Position numbers and translations under genes: made by a program. A stretch of 16,408 nt of DNA from Annulohypoxylon bovei var. microspora (Eukaryota > Ascomycota > Sordariomycetes > Xylariales > Hypoxylaceae). Of this stretch, positions 1 through 9,000 are shown piece by piece (the first letter of the stretch is position 1; each line of letters begins with the position of its first letter). Under the pieces are notes generated by a model. That model made no database searches. It saw nothing but the letters and a program-made list of their open reading frames with translations, and had not been told where the DNA came from. Location: contig MU405475.1 of assembly GCA_022836615.1 (NCBI GenBank), positions 1-16,408 on the forward strand. The letters are read 5' to 3'.

Positions 1-372
1 AAAAGATATAACGCGTTTGATTGGTTAAAAAATGATGTGGCTAAAAAGGTACAAACGAAATTCCCAAATACTGGTTTGAGCTCGCTGAGATAACGTTTAA
101 ATACATTTAAAAATTTTAATAAATATTTAAGAATTTAAACGTTTTTTAAAAAATTTAAACGTTTAAGGTTTATTTAAATGTAAAAACTTATATAAACGTT
201 TATTTTTTCGAATTTTACATTAATAATTTAAAAAAATAAACGTTTAAAATTAATTAAACGATGAATTTATAATTAATTAACAGTTAATTATTTTCAATAA
301 ATCTTTATACGGTAAATTCCGCCCATGAAAGATTTTACGTATTAATTAAGCTGGGATTTCTAATCAACGCCA
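1..372. repeat. AT-rich, RIP-like decayed DNA at left edge
   Basis: No gene is visible. The stretch from about 90 to 340 is almost pure A/T and repeats palindromic variants of TTTAAACGTTTAAA, for example near 90-100, 137-163 and 238-246. Many of the remaining C bases are in CpG. This pattern fits an old repeat mutated by RIP (C-to-T changes on both strands, mostly outside CpG). Only base composition is seen; the original element cannot be identified. Confidence 0.7.
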
Positions 373-591
373 TTGTATGGCAAAACTCTGGCAAAAAGAC
401 AAAACGCCATTGGAGAATCGATTAAGAGCTACGTCATCACTCCCGATATCAAAGACATACGGTCCGTCGACCCGAATAGAATCGACCTATTAATGACTAG
501 ATGTTCCAGGAGATAATTTGTCCCCGACGAATATCTATCCTAAGTCGCATTGCATTTGCATTCTGCGCCTTGCAAACGGCATATCATCGGA
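373..591 (+). pseudogene. Decayed coding relic with TAA stops
   Basis: One plus-strand frame starting at 373 reads like real protein: LYGKTLAKRQNAIGESIKSY at its start, then a segment containing VITPDIKDIRSVDPNRIDLL. It is broken by TAA at 514-516 and 541-543 and ends at TAA 592-594. All three stops could be CAA glutamine codons changed by one C-to-T transition, the change made by RIP. No start codon or upstream exon is seen; the frame closes with a stop just before 373, where the AT-rich DNA lies. I do not recognise the family. It could be the tail of a gene or transposon whose 5' part has been destroyed. Confidence 0.4.
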
Positions 592-1019
592 TAAGGTCCG
601 GGAGAAAGACCCAAACTCTGCCCGTTGCTTACATACCTACCTAGCTAATGTGAAAGAATCCAATCGTCGAACTCTCCGGCCCTACCAGAACCAAACCTAC
701 TAATCCAAGATCGTTCGACTATGAATGACGTGATTTGGAGGTTATAACTAAGCTCGGGTTGATTTGAAATACACTTACAAAGAGGCGCGGTAGGGAAAAT
801 GTAGAGCCATGGCTATGCTGTCTATATAAGTCAAGCTGCTTGGACGTCGAAGTCGAAGCCGAGTCGTTGATATCATCAAGCATCAAGCATTCTTATAGTC
901 TAATCTAGTCAGGTTCCTTGAGAGCATCTCAATAAGACCTATTTCATATCCTAATATCTTCAGTATCATACTTGCAGTTACATAGCGTAACTTACAGTCT
1001 TACACCCAACCCCATCACA
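592..1019 (+). promoter_or_regulatory. Promoter and 5' leader of the oxygenase gene
   Basis: There is no convincing gene here. A TATA box (TATATAAG) lies at 823-830, so transcription probably starts around 850-870 and leaves a leader of roughly 150 bases before the ATG at 1020. A small direct repeat, CATCAAGCATCAAGCATT, lies near 874-891. The ATG context CACAATGGCC is close to the fungal optimum and favours 1020 over the in-frame upstream codon at 972. Confidence 0.5.
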
Positions 1020-1898
1020 ATGGCCATCACCCAATCCCCCTCCACCGTCCCCCGGGGTCCCGTAACCGCCACCCTCAACTTCTCCCACCCGCCGCCCGCC
1101 GGCGTCACCGCCTTCAACTACGTCGAAGCGCCGCCGGCAGGCCAACCGCAGCGGAACCTGACCCCGGACGCGCGCGCGGTGCCGATCTCGGACATCCGGG
1201 GGCGGGAGGCGGACTTCAGCCTAGACCGGGACGCCTTCCAGGTGATCCGGGGGGTGGCGCCATCGGCCGAAGAGTCCGACGCCTTGGCCTCGCACTTCGC
1301 AGACGACTCCTCCATCGCCGCGCGCTACTACCCGGAAGTCGAGAAACTGCTGCTGGAGGCGATCCCGGGCAGCAGCCGGATCTACATCTTCGACCACACG
1401 ATCCGGCGCGCGGCGCCGGACGCGCGCCGCAAGGCCGTGCAGAACGTGCACATCGACCAGACGCTATACTCGGCCACGAAGCGGGTACACCGACACATGG
1501 GCGCCGACGCGGACGCGCTCCTGCGGGGGCGGTACCGCATCGTCAACGTGTGGCGCACGCTGAACAGGAACCCCGTGGAGTCCATGCCGCTGGCCTTCGC
1601 GTCGAGCTCCTCGCTCGAGGATAAGGACGTCGTCCCGGTGGAGCACAGATACCCGGAGGGGTACGTCGGGCAGACGGCGGCCATCGCGTACAACCCCAAT
1701 CAGAGGTGGTATTACCTAAGCGGGATGACGGGTGACGAGCGCCTGCTGCTGGAATGCTTCGATAGCGAGGGTGCGAAGGAAGGATCTGGTGTGGCTGGCG
1801 GACGGGTGCCTCATACCGCGTTTGATGACCCTAGGTCGAGGCCGGATGCTGAGGGGAGGGAGAGTATTGAGGTCCGGGCTCTGGTTTTTGGACCGTGA
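1020..1898 (+). CDS. CmcJ/AsaB-type oxygenase (7-alpha-cephem-methoxylase P8-like family)
   Basis: This single exon encodes 292 residues. It matches the fungal family annotated as CmcJ-like hydroxylase/methyltransferase, AsaB or GA4-desaturase-like. Family hallmarks are NVHIDQT at about 143-149, YRIVNVWR with a following proline (172-185), GQTAAIAYNPNQRWYYLSGM at 217-236, then LLLECFDS and RVPHTAFDDP, and near the C terminus ESIEVRALVF. His144, Asp146 and His265 could form an iron-binding facial triad and Arg286 could bind a 2-oxoglutarate-like cosubstrate; that is inferred from motif spacing. Members often occur in secondary-metabolite loci and the substrate cannot be read here. The start at 1020 has an ideal context and a TATA box lies about 195 bases upstream. 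The 5' two-thirds is very GC-rich (45 of 60 bases at 1141-1200) while the last 150 bases are ordinary. The frame is intact although it sits next to RIP-like DNA. Confidence 0.85.
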   Translation: MAITQSPSTVPRGPVTATLNFSHPPPAGVTAFNYVEAPPAGQPQRNLTPDARAVPISDIRGREADFSLDRDAFQVIRGVAPSAEESDALASHFADDSSIAARYYPEVEKLLLEAIPGSSRIYIFDHTIRRAAPDARRKAVQNVHIDQTLYSATKRVHRHMGADADALLRGRYRIVNVWRTLNRNPVESMPLAFASSSSLEDKDVVPVEHRYPEGYVGQTAAIAYNPNQRWYYLSGMTGDERLLLECFDSEGAKEGSGVAGGRVPHTAFDDPRSRPDAEGRESIEVRALVFGP

Positions 1899-2227
1899 AG
1901 ATAATGATGTAACATACCTAGTAAACCACGTTAGAACACATTGTCTCTTATGGACAGAATGAACTTTTAGTAATCGAATCGTTATTTGACATCACTGCTC
2001 TGGATGCCTGAGTGGCCATAAAATACAAATCTGATCTTCCACAACGCCTGCCAGTGCGGTATTGAACCACGTTGAAATCCGCCGAGTGCTACGAGCACAC
2101 ATGCATCCATGAACACAATACCTTGTGTAAAACCAACACCCCTTCCTAACTTTCGTGGAGCTTGTATCATCACTCGCTAAAGGGACACATCCCTCAAAAT
2201 ACCCCCATGTACCAAATGGTACTGCGA
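1899..2227. other. Convergent intergenic region, 3' ends of two genes
   Basis: The 329 bases separate the oxygenase stop from the stop of the Sds3-like gene on the other strand. They should hold both 3' untranslated regions and polyadenylation signals. I see no further gene; short open frames here have no protein-like composition. Confidence 0.5.
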
Positions 2228-3981
2228 TCACGCCTTGCGTTTGCCTCGAGCACTTCCTGAACGGCTCATTGCAGCACCACCAAGGCTACTCTGCCTACTC
2301 ATCGGTATACCCGCGGCAGAGTCCTTCCCAACAGCTGGTGAATCCTTCACTCCGGCAGGAGAATCCTTAGCCCCTGCAGTGTTTCCTGTGCTTTCCGGCT
2401 CGGCGCCAGAGCCCTCGCCTCTCAAATCGCTGTCTTGGATACCCAGAGATTCCGACAATGCCTCGGCGGAGGGTCGTTGACCCTGCGTATAAGCTACGAA
2501 CTTTGACTTGTGGAGTGGCGCTGCCACAGCTTCGAGTAGTCGACGGCCGCCGTTGTTAACGTCAAGGTTAGATCCCACGCCGTGCTTATACTGATACGTC
2601 TTAAGCAGCTTCATCGCCGATAAATCTTTCTCTCGGTCGGACTCAGTTAGAGTGGGAGGCGTGTTAGACTCATCCCTTCTGTAGGCCTTCGAGTATTGGG
2701 CGTGAATTAACGGGGGCAACTTAGGTTCTGATCCCGTCACCTTATCGAGATTTCCCGGTATCTCAAAATTGGCTAGGGCTTCTATTCCTAATAGCTGGTC
2801 GTCGTAGAAGTTCTGTTGGCCGTGACCACCTCGAGTACTGCGCGTAGTATGCGAAGGTTGTCGTTCCATGGTAACCGCAGTTGGGTCCTCGTCGTCATTA
2901 ACATCTCCATTACCAGAACCATTCTCATAGGGGGTAACGATGTTGCCGTTCGTATCACGACGGATGAGCAGATGCTTGTGGGCTGCCAGTGCAGAGGCGT
3001 TATAGGTCATAGCTAGCTCTTTATCGGTAAAGAGTTTTTCGACACTGTAAACCGGGCCCGTTTCCTTGCGCAGACTACGGAGTCTGTCGCTCGACCAGAA
3101 AGGTGTGGTATTAGAGCTATCTAGAGCTCCTCTCTTGGGGGCAGGTGATCCTTCGTCATCCGCCCCGTTCCTCTTTCTCTTCTTGTTCTCCGAGTAACCG
3201 GGCAACTCCTCCATCTCTCTTCGCAATCGGGTGTTTCGCTTGCCATGCGTTCCGCCAGGGCTTGCGGGGTTGGTAAGACTATATTGATTGGGGTGTAGAA
3301 GAAGAGCTGAGCTGTCGGAGATATCTAGGGCTTCCTTCTCCTTTCCCAATCGATACTTCTTGGCGGTAATAGCGTTGATAAGACGGTCTCGAAGGGTGGT
3401 GGATAGGGTATGGTGTTCTCGCTTGGCTACTTCGAGCTTGTAGGCGCGGACTTTCTCGTGTTCACGGATCTTCCTTTCATACTCAATCTATAGAGGGCGA
3501 GTTAGTACTCATGCGAATTTATCCAAGAACGTAGACAAGAGAGAAAACATACCTTCTGGCAGGTCATCTCGTAGTCGCGATGCTCAACAAGGTCCTCTAC
3601 CTGATGAACCCATTCCGAGAATGTAGGGCCTGCCATCTCGAGCAGGCTCCTCTTGGGACTACCATTGCTGCTGGTGTTCGCAGTCTGCTGCGCATTCGCG
3701 GTTTGCTGGATATCTCTGTACTCGCGATCGATCGCATCTAAAGGACGGTCGGCGTAAGGATCGACACGGCCGACAAGGTTAACGTCGATTTGGATTTTAT
3801 GAAGCTCGTCTCTATAGTGCTTGTCCTTATCGCGGCTGAATTTGTCTGCTAAGATGGCTAGACGATCAGATAAGACTTGTCGCTTCTTATCGCGCTTCGA
3901 CGGGGGCGGTGGGGAGAGTCGAGTAGTCTTGTTAGAAGTTGTCGCCAAAGCTGACGACTGGGCAGGGTCGGCAGCAGCCAT
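2228..3981 (-). CDS. Sds3/Dep1-like subunit of the Rpd3L histone deacetylase complex
   Basis: Two exons, 3553-3981 and 2228-3487, join in phase 0 to give 562 residues. The Sds3-like region spans about residues 30-190: a basic start, then a long helical/coiled-coil stretch (LSDRLAILADKFSRDKDKHY, REYRDIQQ, WVHQVEDLVEHRDYEMTCQ) that continues across the splice as IEYERKIREHEKVRAFKLEV. Sds3-family proteins (Sds3, Dep1, BRMS1, SUDS3) scaffold Sin3-Rpd3 co-repressor complexes in the nucleus. A likely nuclear signal is KKRKR at 245-249 with PKR about 10 residues later, and the protein ends in GKRKA. The C-terminal third is low complexity, with a short KDSPAG-type repeat. The start MAAADPAQ has GCCATGGCT-like composition just downstream and is the first ATG of the conserved protein; the open frame upstream to 4173 looks like leader. 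Whether it is the Sds3 or Dep1 orthologue is not settled. Confidence 0.75.
3488..3552 (-). other. Intron 1 of the Sds3-like gene
   Basis: This 65-bp intron has donor GTATGT, a perfect branch site TACTAAC (complement of 3501-3507) and acceptor TATAG. Removing it joins ...MTCQK to IEYERK in frame inside the conserved helix. Confidence 0.9.
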
Positions 3982-4096
3982 ATTAAATAGGTCAAGGGTG
4001 TAGCTCTGGTGGCTAGGGGTCTGTGATGTTCGACAATTTATTTCTCGAACAATTAATACTTCAAATTCTAGGCTCAGGCGTAAGAGTTCGACACAA

Positions 4097-4128
4097 GAAG
4101 TAGAAGAGAAGTAGAAGAGAAGTAGAAA
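4097..4128. repeat. 11-bp tandem repeat, about 2.9 copies
   Basis: The unit GAAGTAGAAGA starts at 4097, 4108 and 4119. On the strand of the Sds3-like gene it reads as a CTTCTACTTCT pyrimidine tract in the leader or core promoter. Confidence 0.85.
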
Positions 4129-4404
4129 GATGGGTTCAAGTAGTTGAAGGGAAATTTGAAAGTGAAAGTGCAAGTGAAGTGGAAATGAAGTCCTTTCAAA
4201 GATGACCTATGCAGGTTTTGATCGGTTGCTAGGTAACATGTAAAAGTAAAAGTTAGAGAAAAAAAAGTTAAAAGAGAATATTAGGTTTCTTGTGGAAGAG
4301 TTATTGGAACAGATCCAGCTTAGCAGTGTACGAATTGTGTGAAGAAATTGGTAAGTGAACAATGGGTGCGATGAAGTTTGAAGACGAAAGTCGCAAGCTG
4401 ATTT

Positions 4405-4425
4405 CACTTACCACTTACCACTTAC
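4405..4425. repeat. CACTTAC triplicate (GTAAGTG on the minus strand)
   Basis: Three perfect head-to-tail copies of CACTTAC occur. On the minus strand each is GTAAGTG, identical to a consensus fungal 5' splice site. Confidence 0.85.
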
Positions 4426-4471
4426 ACGCCTGTTGTGTGACACTGCGCCAACTGTCACCCGGGCGCAATTA

Positions 4472-4724
4472 ATAGGTACCTAGGTACGTACCCAGGTACC
4501 CGTGCAGGGGTGGCAGATCAGCCCCCACATGTGTGTGCACTTACCGAACTTGCTTTCGGAGGGACGGAGTTACCTAGGTACCTTTCAATGTTCTTAACAT
4601 TTTATACCGAAATCTCCGTATTATACTCAAGTCTCAAATCAACATCCAAAAGCAGCCATTCCAATGGGAACAAGGCTTTAAAAGGTCGTCATTTCTCAAT
4701 ATAGGTACCTAGGTATATATACCT
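4472..4724. repeat. Cluster of ACCTAGGTACCT palindromic motifs
   Basis: Palindromic GGTACC/CCTAGG tracts occur at 4472-4500, 4571-4583 and 4703-4724. Similar tracts reappear between 10478 and 11378. They are absent from the coding regions. Confidence 0.8.
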
Positions 4725-5104
4725 GACAGTGCCGATTGTCGAAAGAGCCATTGTAACACATTATATCCTGAGATCAAAACTCCTACATACAAATCCTACC
4801 TATGCTTGCTTTTTTCACACACACACATCATATAGATAGCCCTGCCCTAATATTCATCAAAATTTGTTACGTTTCGAAAACAATTAGGTTTATTGTCGTA
4901 TTGATTTATCCCCATATGATCGAGTCCCATCTTGTTCGACATATCTTCAATTCTAAGACCTAGATCCCCACAGAACACCAGACTCTGATAGTAAACCATA
5001 GCGCCGTCCTACAACGATACAAAACTCCCTTGATTCATTTCTCTTGCCTATAGATGAAGTCTATTACATTAACACGAGCCTCAACCCCCCAAACAATTAT
5101 ATCA
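4725..5104. other. Intergenic DNA downstream of the small membrane-protein gene
   Basis: I see no gene. A short CA run (about 4818-4828) is present. It probably contains the 3' untranslated region of the minus-strand gene that stops at 5105. Confidence 0.4.
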
Positions 5105-5471
5105 CTAACTACCCAACCAGGCGGTCTCCACGAGGTCAGACAAATCCGCTGAAGCCGACTGCATTACAGACCCGTCCCCGTTCTGTTGGTCCAAAATCAT
5201 GGATATATTCGACGGGACTATGACATTCTGATATTTGTATTCGAGCAACTACTCAGTCCTTATTAGTCTCTTCAAGCAACGGGTTAAGAAGGAAAAGGGG
5301 TATTGATATACTCACCTTCCAACGGTGTATTGCAAGAAAGCTACCCAGCGAGAGCACTATCAAGATCAAAATAATTATCTGTCGTAGTAATATACTACGC
5401 CATAAGTATCTGCGGGGGTGGTCTTCGTCGCCAACGAACTTAGGCAGTGAAGTTTGTGATAAATGAGACAT
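5105..5471 (-). CDS. Small spliced single-pass membrane protein, unknown function
   Basis: Exon 1 is 5316-5471 and exon 2 is 5105-5248, giving 99 residues. Exon 1 encodes a hydrophilic N terminus (MSHLSQTSLPKFVGDEDHPR), a basic patch and one strongly hydrophobic helix, QIIILILIVLSLGSFLAI, at about residues 31-48. The frame then meets a consensus donor GTGAGT exactly at a codon boundary. After a 67-bp intron the frame stays open for 47 more codons, giving a polar, acidic tail that ends in ETAWLGS and TAG. The clean splice, matching phase and typical intron size support a real gene, but the ATG context is poor (C at -3), I recognise no family, and a missing upstream exon is possible. It lies downstream of the PARP-E2 gene on the same strand. 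Confidence 0.5.
5249..5315 (-). other. Predicted intron of the small membrane-protein gene
   Basis: It has donor GTGAGT, a candidate branch site ACTAAT about 15 bases before the acceptor, and acceptor GAGTAG. At 67 bp it has a normal length for this genome. Without splicing the frame would end at a TGA inside the intron. Confidence 0.5.
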
Positions 5472-6093
5472 CGGGATAACAGCTGGTAGGATCTGGCACC
5501 AAGGTCAAATAATAGCATAGGGTTTATATAATATTTTAGGCTCACTTTATCGACGAGTTAAGATGGGATGTTATCGATGCTTACAATGTCGGACAGGCAG
5601 GTTGTAGAAGAACAGTGAAGGGATACAGCATATTTGTTGAGGGCGTATCCCTGCTGCTGACTGCCCGACAGCTAGTTAAAGTCAAAAGTGTCTGTCTTAA
5701 GTGCATTGTCTCTTGAGACCTTGGCCTATGATGCTATGACATGAGGTGGTTCATATTACAATCGAAGTCTGTGCATTTAATTCATTATCGTATCTGAGGC
5801 ATGTAATGTACCTGATTAAAGTGAAATTACATATACAGGTATAACGCGTATAGCCATCCACTTCCCTCCCTGTGCAGCAGCTCATCGAAATTAGGACGTC
5901 AACTTGCGAACAGCATAGGGCTATTCAAATGACGCATCTTCCATCTTCGGGGGTGGGGGGATCAAGATGATAGCAAGTAGCTACCGATTGTGCAGATTCG
6001 AAAAACATCAGTGGATGCTAAAAGGGGTTAACTAGTACGGCTGTTTCTAAACGGCCTTTCTGACTTTGGGATAATAACTTGGTCATCAATTGC
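5472..6093. other. Intergenic region between PARP-E2 gene and small membrane gene
   Basis: No coding sequence is supported. It should contain the 3' untranslated region of the PARP-E2 gene and the promoter of the small gene. The one structured piece is an imperfect hairpin at 5587-5670. Confidence 0.4.
5587..5670. repeat. Imperfect nested inverted repeat (hairpin)
   Basis: Outer arms TGTCGG (5587-5592) and CCGACA (5665-5670) pair, as do GCAG (5597-5600) and CTGC (5661-5664). An inner perfect 8-bp stem is AGGGATAC (5619-5626) with GTATCCCT (5645-5652), loop 18. Function unknown. Confidence 0.55.
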
Positions 6094-9000
6094 TTATGAC
6101 ACTTCAGCTATATCGGCGGGAACCTCCCACCCATGGGTTGCAGCGGCTCGTCTGTATGCCTCAACAGCCTCCGCGACATCATAGTCCCTCTGATAGTCTC
6201 TTGTGCTCATTAGACGTGCTGGCCGAGGTTCCTCGCTGCATATAGCCATCCGAACCTGCAGTAGAACGCTCTCCAAGCTGTTGGCTGGCGACCACCCTGA
6301 ATTGGTCAGAAGCTCCATACACAAGGCCCCTCCTATCGTGACATGACCGCCTCCGCCGTCCATAAAAGGGAGAAATCTAGGACGGATAACTCGTACGAAT
6401 GGCGGGGACATTGGGAATGCGCGCAGGAAGCGTATCTCTAGGACGATACTAGTCAAGCCAACGTCCTTCATGTCTCTCGCGAGTGGAAGGTTAGGATCAA
6501 AGGAGTGAAACTCAACTATCCACTGGAATAAGTTGTTGAGTTTCGCGAAATCAATGTACCACCCTAGGAGATGAAGAGGTATTGAAGACTGGACCTTCTC
6601 TAGCTTTTTTATCTCCTGTCCGAGGGCTCTTTGAGCGGCATTTGTTGCGTATGACGGGGGAGCCAGCTGTGGCAAGGAAGATAAATCGAGAGTTCCAGGG
6701 CGGAAGTCAGTTTCGCATGTTAAGCTTGCCTGAGTAACCTCATCTTCGTGCCAAATAAACTTGATGTCCTCTTCATCTTCTTCGCTACTCTCTAGCCCAG
6801 ATTCATCTATCTCTCTTTCACACGATCTCTTTGCAGCATCATGCGCACGTTGCGCAGAGGGGATCGCATATTGTGGAATGAATAATTCACAACCCTTTGG
6901 TCCCCTCGTCACCCAGTTGGGATCTTGTTCAAATTCAGGGACGTTCATAGATGGCGATGGATTGGTAAGGTTAGGTTGGGTGGTGTGATTCTCGATAGAT
7001 GCAAGGTTGGTGAAAGTCTGTGGTGGGCTTCCTGGCACAGCAGTGTGGGCAAATAGATATCTGCACTGAGTCCAGTGACAATGCTGTACCACGAGGTGTG
7101 GATCTTTGGATTTGAACTTGTCGGGCAGATTAACAAGCTCGTTCAAGCTAACGACAGCTTGTGCTTTCAACGAAGATCGAGGCCATATCACTTCCTAAGA
7201 AATATGTTAGTATAACAATCTAGTAGCATCAAGCTGGGAGCCGTATACTAACCCTCTCATCCCTCACATACGGGGTGCTATGCGAGTAGCCTTGGCTGGT
7301 TTCAAAGTCTCTAGAAAAATAGATTCCATTGCCGTAAGCCCGACCGTTTTCCGTCAAGTCATAGTTTAAACCCTGGCGAACGATGCTATGCCAATTCTCG
7401 AGGCGACTTCCATGCCAAGCAACTAGAGTCTTCGGCGAGCCTATGACTTCTTCCAGAGCCTTGTTAAAGAGGTTCTCTTTCTCTGGAGACCCTTGGGTAA
7501 ATCTAAATTGGGTCCAGCCGTCAACGCCAGTAATCTTCTCGGAATGCGGACACTTGTTGTTCTCAGTGCCATCGTCAACCTGTACGATGTGCGACCGGTT
7601 TGAAGCTATGATCCATCTTAGTAGATCTACACTCGCTGATGGCATCCGGTCCCATCTGCTTAGGGGTTGCCGATTACTCATTAAATATGATCTCATGTCC
7701 GCAACTGGTGGCATACCTGAGATTACAATCTTCATGGAAAATGCCTTTTCTTGCGTTGATTCAAGATCGTCCAACTCGTCATTGTATAGCACGAGATGGC
7801 CCAGGACAAGGCCAGGCCAGCCGCCCACGCGAATTTCATCATACAGGCGTATATTGTTGTGCCTGTCGGGTACCGTATGTCGCGATACAATATTTAGTTG
7901 CAAAACTTCGTCGCATATCGACTCGATACGAGCATGATGTAGCACAATGTCTGAGTAGCCCGGTGAAACCTCGACTGCCGTTGAGACCATCACCCATTGG
8001 CCTACATTCAAGATATCTTCGTTGTACTCTCCAGTCATTGTAGCGACCGAGTCTCTCCAGCTGAAGGATATATCAATAGGGTCAATAAGGTATCCCTCCG
8101 AGCCAACCGTCACGTAGCGATGTCCATTAGCTAGCGGCGGTGAAGGCTCTTCATTTGCCCCATCTGAAGGTTCAAAGGTTACGCGTTCCTGGAATGTAGC
8201 AGGTCGGATCTTCGGCACTCGTAGGCCAAGACCTGTGGGAAATTCCCGCAGGCCAACTTGGTTTCTGGCGATAGATATATACAAACTAGCGTAGCAGAAG
8301 CTGATCAAGAGATCAACGACGCAGGGATGGTAAATGATCTCGTGGTCCATACTCGGACCAAAGCCTAGATTCATGTACTGGTGGAGGCAGAGGGGTTCGC
8401 TGCAGACATATGGCATCAGGGCAGCGAAATTGCCCTTCACCTTCAGATGACAGACTGTACAATAGTCGGTACATCTGACTAAGTAGCGCAAGGCGAATTG
8501 CATAGCAATCAGCGGCAAGGAACGCTCTTCGGCACTCAAAAAGTGGTCGCTAGCAAGAAGAGAGGGTAACTGGGCCTCGTTGCTGGGTTCTTCTTCGCGG
8601 TCTATATTTTGCGTGTCTATTCCCTTGTTCGATCTGATGGTTTGAGAATGCAATTCCTTTGCCTTTTCCCAAGAAACGTCGTATAGGTTCCTTATTTTCA
8701 GAATGGAAAAGAATTCGCCATTCATGAAATCATCCATGGATTTGCTAATCCAAAGGTTCGACAATTCCGGTGTTTTTGGCATTTCCTGCCTAGGGGCATT
8801 TCCTTGGGATGTGAAAGCCTCCCTGGCTTGCTGAAACGATGGCTTTTTCTTCGAGCACTTTCTCAGGCGAAACTCCATCTTGATGTTTTCGACTGGTTTG
8901 TCAATGATGTCCTCAAAAGTACTGTAACATCCATGGTATCTGATAAGTAGGACAATATAGTCCGACGGTACAAGACCCCATGCTTCGCGTGTCGCTGTAG

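Larger units (their letters stand above)
3982..4470 (-). promoter_or_regulatory. Promoter and 5' leader of the Sds3-like gene
   Basis: On the coding strand this region is pyrimidine-rich just above the start, as is usual near fungal transcription starts. It includes an 11-bp tandem repeat at 4097-4128 and a 7-bp triplet repeat at 4405-4425, listed separately. No gene is supported. Confidence 0.45.

Noticed and set aside
1990..2075. tRNA-like words (GCCTGAGTGGC and a GGTTCAATACC-like loop on the other strand)
   Set aside because: They lie on opposite strands and no acceptor stem or full cloverleaf can be built.
3982..4173. N-terminal extension of the Sds3-like protein by 64 residues
   Set aside because: The upstream residues are low-complexity, hydrophobic and read through the pyrimidine-rich leader repeats, while the conserved protein starts well at MAAADPAQ.
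4510..4704. Plus-strand open frame of 64 codons
   Set aside because: It starts only with GTG, contains the intergenic palindromic motif and has no protein-like character.
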